A DNA stretch of 6,046 nt from DALYJJ01 sp031969915 (lineage in GTDB: Bacteria; Acidobacteriota; Terriglobia; Bryobacterales; Bryobacteraceae): NCBI GenBank assembly GCA_031969915.1, contig DALYJJ010000239.1, positions 1 through 6,046 of the forward strand. The letters are read 5' to 3'. Below the pieces are notes generated by a model. The model was not told where the DNA came from. It made no database searches and saw only the letters and a program-made list of their open reading frames with translations. Shown one piece after another: positions 4,865 through 6,046 of this stretch (the stretch's first letter is position 1; every line of letters begins with the position of its first letter). The translations under genes were made by a program, and so were the position numbers.

Positions 4865-6046
4865 GGTTTGGCTCCGGTGCGCGCGAGTTTCACGCCGTGG
4901 GTGGTGACGAAGTACTTGGCGGCCATGGCGGGCTTCTCCCAGGCGGGGAGTGGTTCGGTCTTGCGGGCGAAGGCGGCGAGCTGTTCGGCGAGGAGGAGGA
5001 AGTGGTCGATGTAGTTCGGGCGGAGGGAAGCGGGGATCACGATCTCGAGGCGGTTCGCTGTTTCGCGGAGGGAGAGGCCGGGCCAGCGGGGGCGGAGAGC
5101 GGCGAGGCGGCGTTCGAGGGCGGCCTTGACGGCGGGGCGGTCCTGGGGGCGGAGGGGCGTGACGTCGACTTCCGGGATATAGCGCTGGACCTTGCCGGCG
5201 CGGACGGCGACTTCGGAGCGGCCGCCGCGGTAGACGGCGAGCATGGAGTCGCGGTCACCGATTGGGGAGACGTACTCCCACATGACGTCGAGCGCGATGT
5301 GGATGCCGCGGGCGGTATAGAGCAGTGAGTTGTTGGTGTAGTAGTGGAGCTTACCGTCGATGAGGCTGCCATGGAGATACGGCGGGAAGGCCGGTTCACC
5401 GGTGACTCTGGTGAACTGTTCGGCGGTGAGGATGGTGGGCCAGCGGCGGGCGGAGAGGAGTTGGATGTCCCTGGTGTAGTCGGGCGCGTCATCGGGAAAG
5501 AGGGTCCAGTGGGCGAGATCGACAACGTGGGTGCCGACGTCGGCGAGAGCTTCGCCCTGCTGCCGGATATCAAAGTACCAGGCGGGGCGGAAGCCGCTCT
5601 TGAGGAGGAAGTGGGAGCTGACCATGCGCACGGCGGGGGCTTGCGGCGTGCCCGGCTGGAGAGGGCCGAAGAGGTCGCGGTCATTGACGAGTTCGCGCTG
5701 GAGCCGATAGGCGATCTCGAAGCGCTGGGTCATGCAGTCGTAGACAGCGACACCGCGGCGTTCAGCGTCTTCGATGGCGGCGATGAGGCGGGGGAGCTGT
5801 TCGGGCTCGATGATCCAGGGCTTGTCGGCGAGCACATGCATCCCCGCGCGGACGCCCGCTTCGAGGTACTCCAGCTTGCGCGCGTTGCGGCCGGAGATGG
5901 AGAGGACGTTGCCGCGCTTTTCGGAGAGCATCCGTTCGAGGAAATCCGCGCCCGTGTATCCGTGCAGGCGCCAGTGGTCCGGCGCGGGACTGCGCTGGAT
6001 CATGGAGGCGGCGAAGATCCAGAAGTTGGCGATGTCGCGGCCCACG
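4861..6046 (-). CDS. Gfo/Idh/MocA-family oxidoreductase, 5' end outside window
   Basis: About 394 residues are visible of a putative NAD(P)-dependent sugar-type oxidoreductase. Numbering from the codon at 6045-6043: YTGADFLERML (30-40); VLSISGRN (47-54); VLADKPW (71-77), which carries the DKP form of the family's EKP motif with K75; YDCMTQRFEI (102-111); and DVGTHVVDLAHW (169-180) with H173 and D176 near the expected active site. The C-terminal part (WPTILTAEQFTRVTG, then the YLHGSLIDGKLHYYTNN region) resembles a subgroup common in Bacteroidetes, Planctomycetes and Acidobacteria annotated only as putative oxidoreductase. The first Rossmann beta-alpha-beta unit is missing and the frame stays open to the window edge. 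The GTG at 6045 is therefore probably an internal Val, with roughly 50-70 residues lying outside; this also means an export signal cannot be ruled out. It is the first visible gene of the minus-strand operon and overlaps the lipoprotein start as ATGA. Confidence 0.85.
   Translation of the reverse strand, partial: VGRDIANFWIFAASMIQRSPAPDHWRLHGYTGADFLERMLSEKRGNVLSISGRNARKLEYLEAGVRAGMHVLADKPWIIEPEQLPRLIAAIEDAERRGVAVYDCMTQRFEIAYRLQRELVNDRDLFGPLQPGTPQAPAVRMVSSHFLLKSGFRPAWYFDIRQQGEALADVGTHVVDLAHWTLFPDDAPDYTRDIQLLSARRWPTILTAEQFTRVTGEPAFPPYLHGSLIDGKLHYYTNNSLLYTARGIHIALDVMWEYVSPIGDRDSMLAVYRGGRSEVAVRAGKVQRYIPEVDVTPLRPQDRPAVKAALERRLAALRPRWPGLSLRETANRLEIVIPASLRPNYIDHFLLLAEQLAAFARKTEPLPAWEKPAMAAKYFVTTHGVKLARTGAKP
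4872..4875 (-). promoter_or_regulatory. Ribosome binding site of the propeller lipoprotein gene
   Basis: GGAG on the minus strand lies 7 bases before ATG 4864, inside the end of the oxidoreductase gene. Together with the ATGA overlap it supports this start and coupled translation. Confidence 0.6.

Noticed and set aside
6043..6045. GTG as the true start of the oxidoreductase
   Set aside because: The first nucleotide-binding Rossmann unit of the family would be missing and the frame remains open to the window edge, so the gene most likely continues outside.

Overview
The window is GC-rich bacterial DNA with long, tightly packed genes. The mix of proteins (an exported kinase-like protein of a type I associate with Acidobacteriota, a Shelph-type phosphatase, a short 'neutral ceramidase-like' hydrolase, a propeller lipoprotein and a Gfo/Idh/MocA oxidoreductase) suggests an Acidobacteriota genome, perhaps Bryobacterales/Solibacter-like. 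That assignment is an inference from protein style; no rRNA or marker gene is present. A 10-N run at 3777-3786 marks a draft-assembly gap inside one gene.

Layout. Positions 1-123 are non-coding. They hold two near-identical 20-bp direct repeats (4-23 and 29-48), which resemble the repeated ends of an insertion sequence, followed by a good sigma70-type promoter (72-100) and a strong Shine-Dalgarno (113-118). A plus-strand two-gene operon follows: an exported kinase-like protein (124-966), then an exported PPP-family metallophosphatase (963-2129) overlapping it by 4 bp (ATGA). A minus-strand operon converges on this pair with no spacer (stop codons at 2127-2129 and 2130-2132). It is transcribed from beyond the right edge in the order Gfo/Idh/MocA-like oxidoreductase (4861-6046, 5' end cut off), seven-bladed beta-propeller lipoprotein (3437-4864), and ceramidase-like metallohydrolase (2130-3440). 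Both junctions in this operon are also 4-bp ATGA overlaps.

How the genes may work together. The plus-strand pair puts a kinase-fold protein and a phosphatase, both with apparent export signals, under one promoter with coupled translation. This looks like an extracytoplasmic add/remove-phosphate module, or a pair acting on one phosphorylated ligand. The minus-strand trio combines a cytoplasmic-type sugar-oxidoreductase fold with two exported proteins, which fits uptake or breakdown of an unknown carbohydrate- or amide-containing compound. The shared substrate cannot be read from the sequence. The kinase/phosphatase pair is the most promising candidate for an undescribed system.
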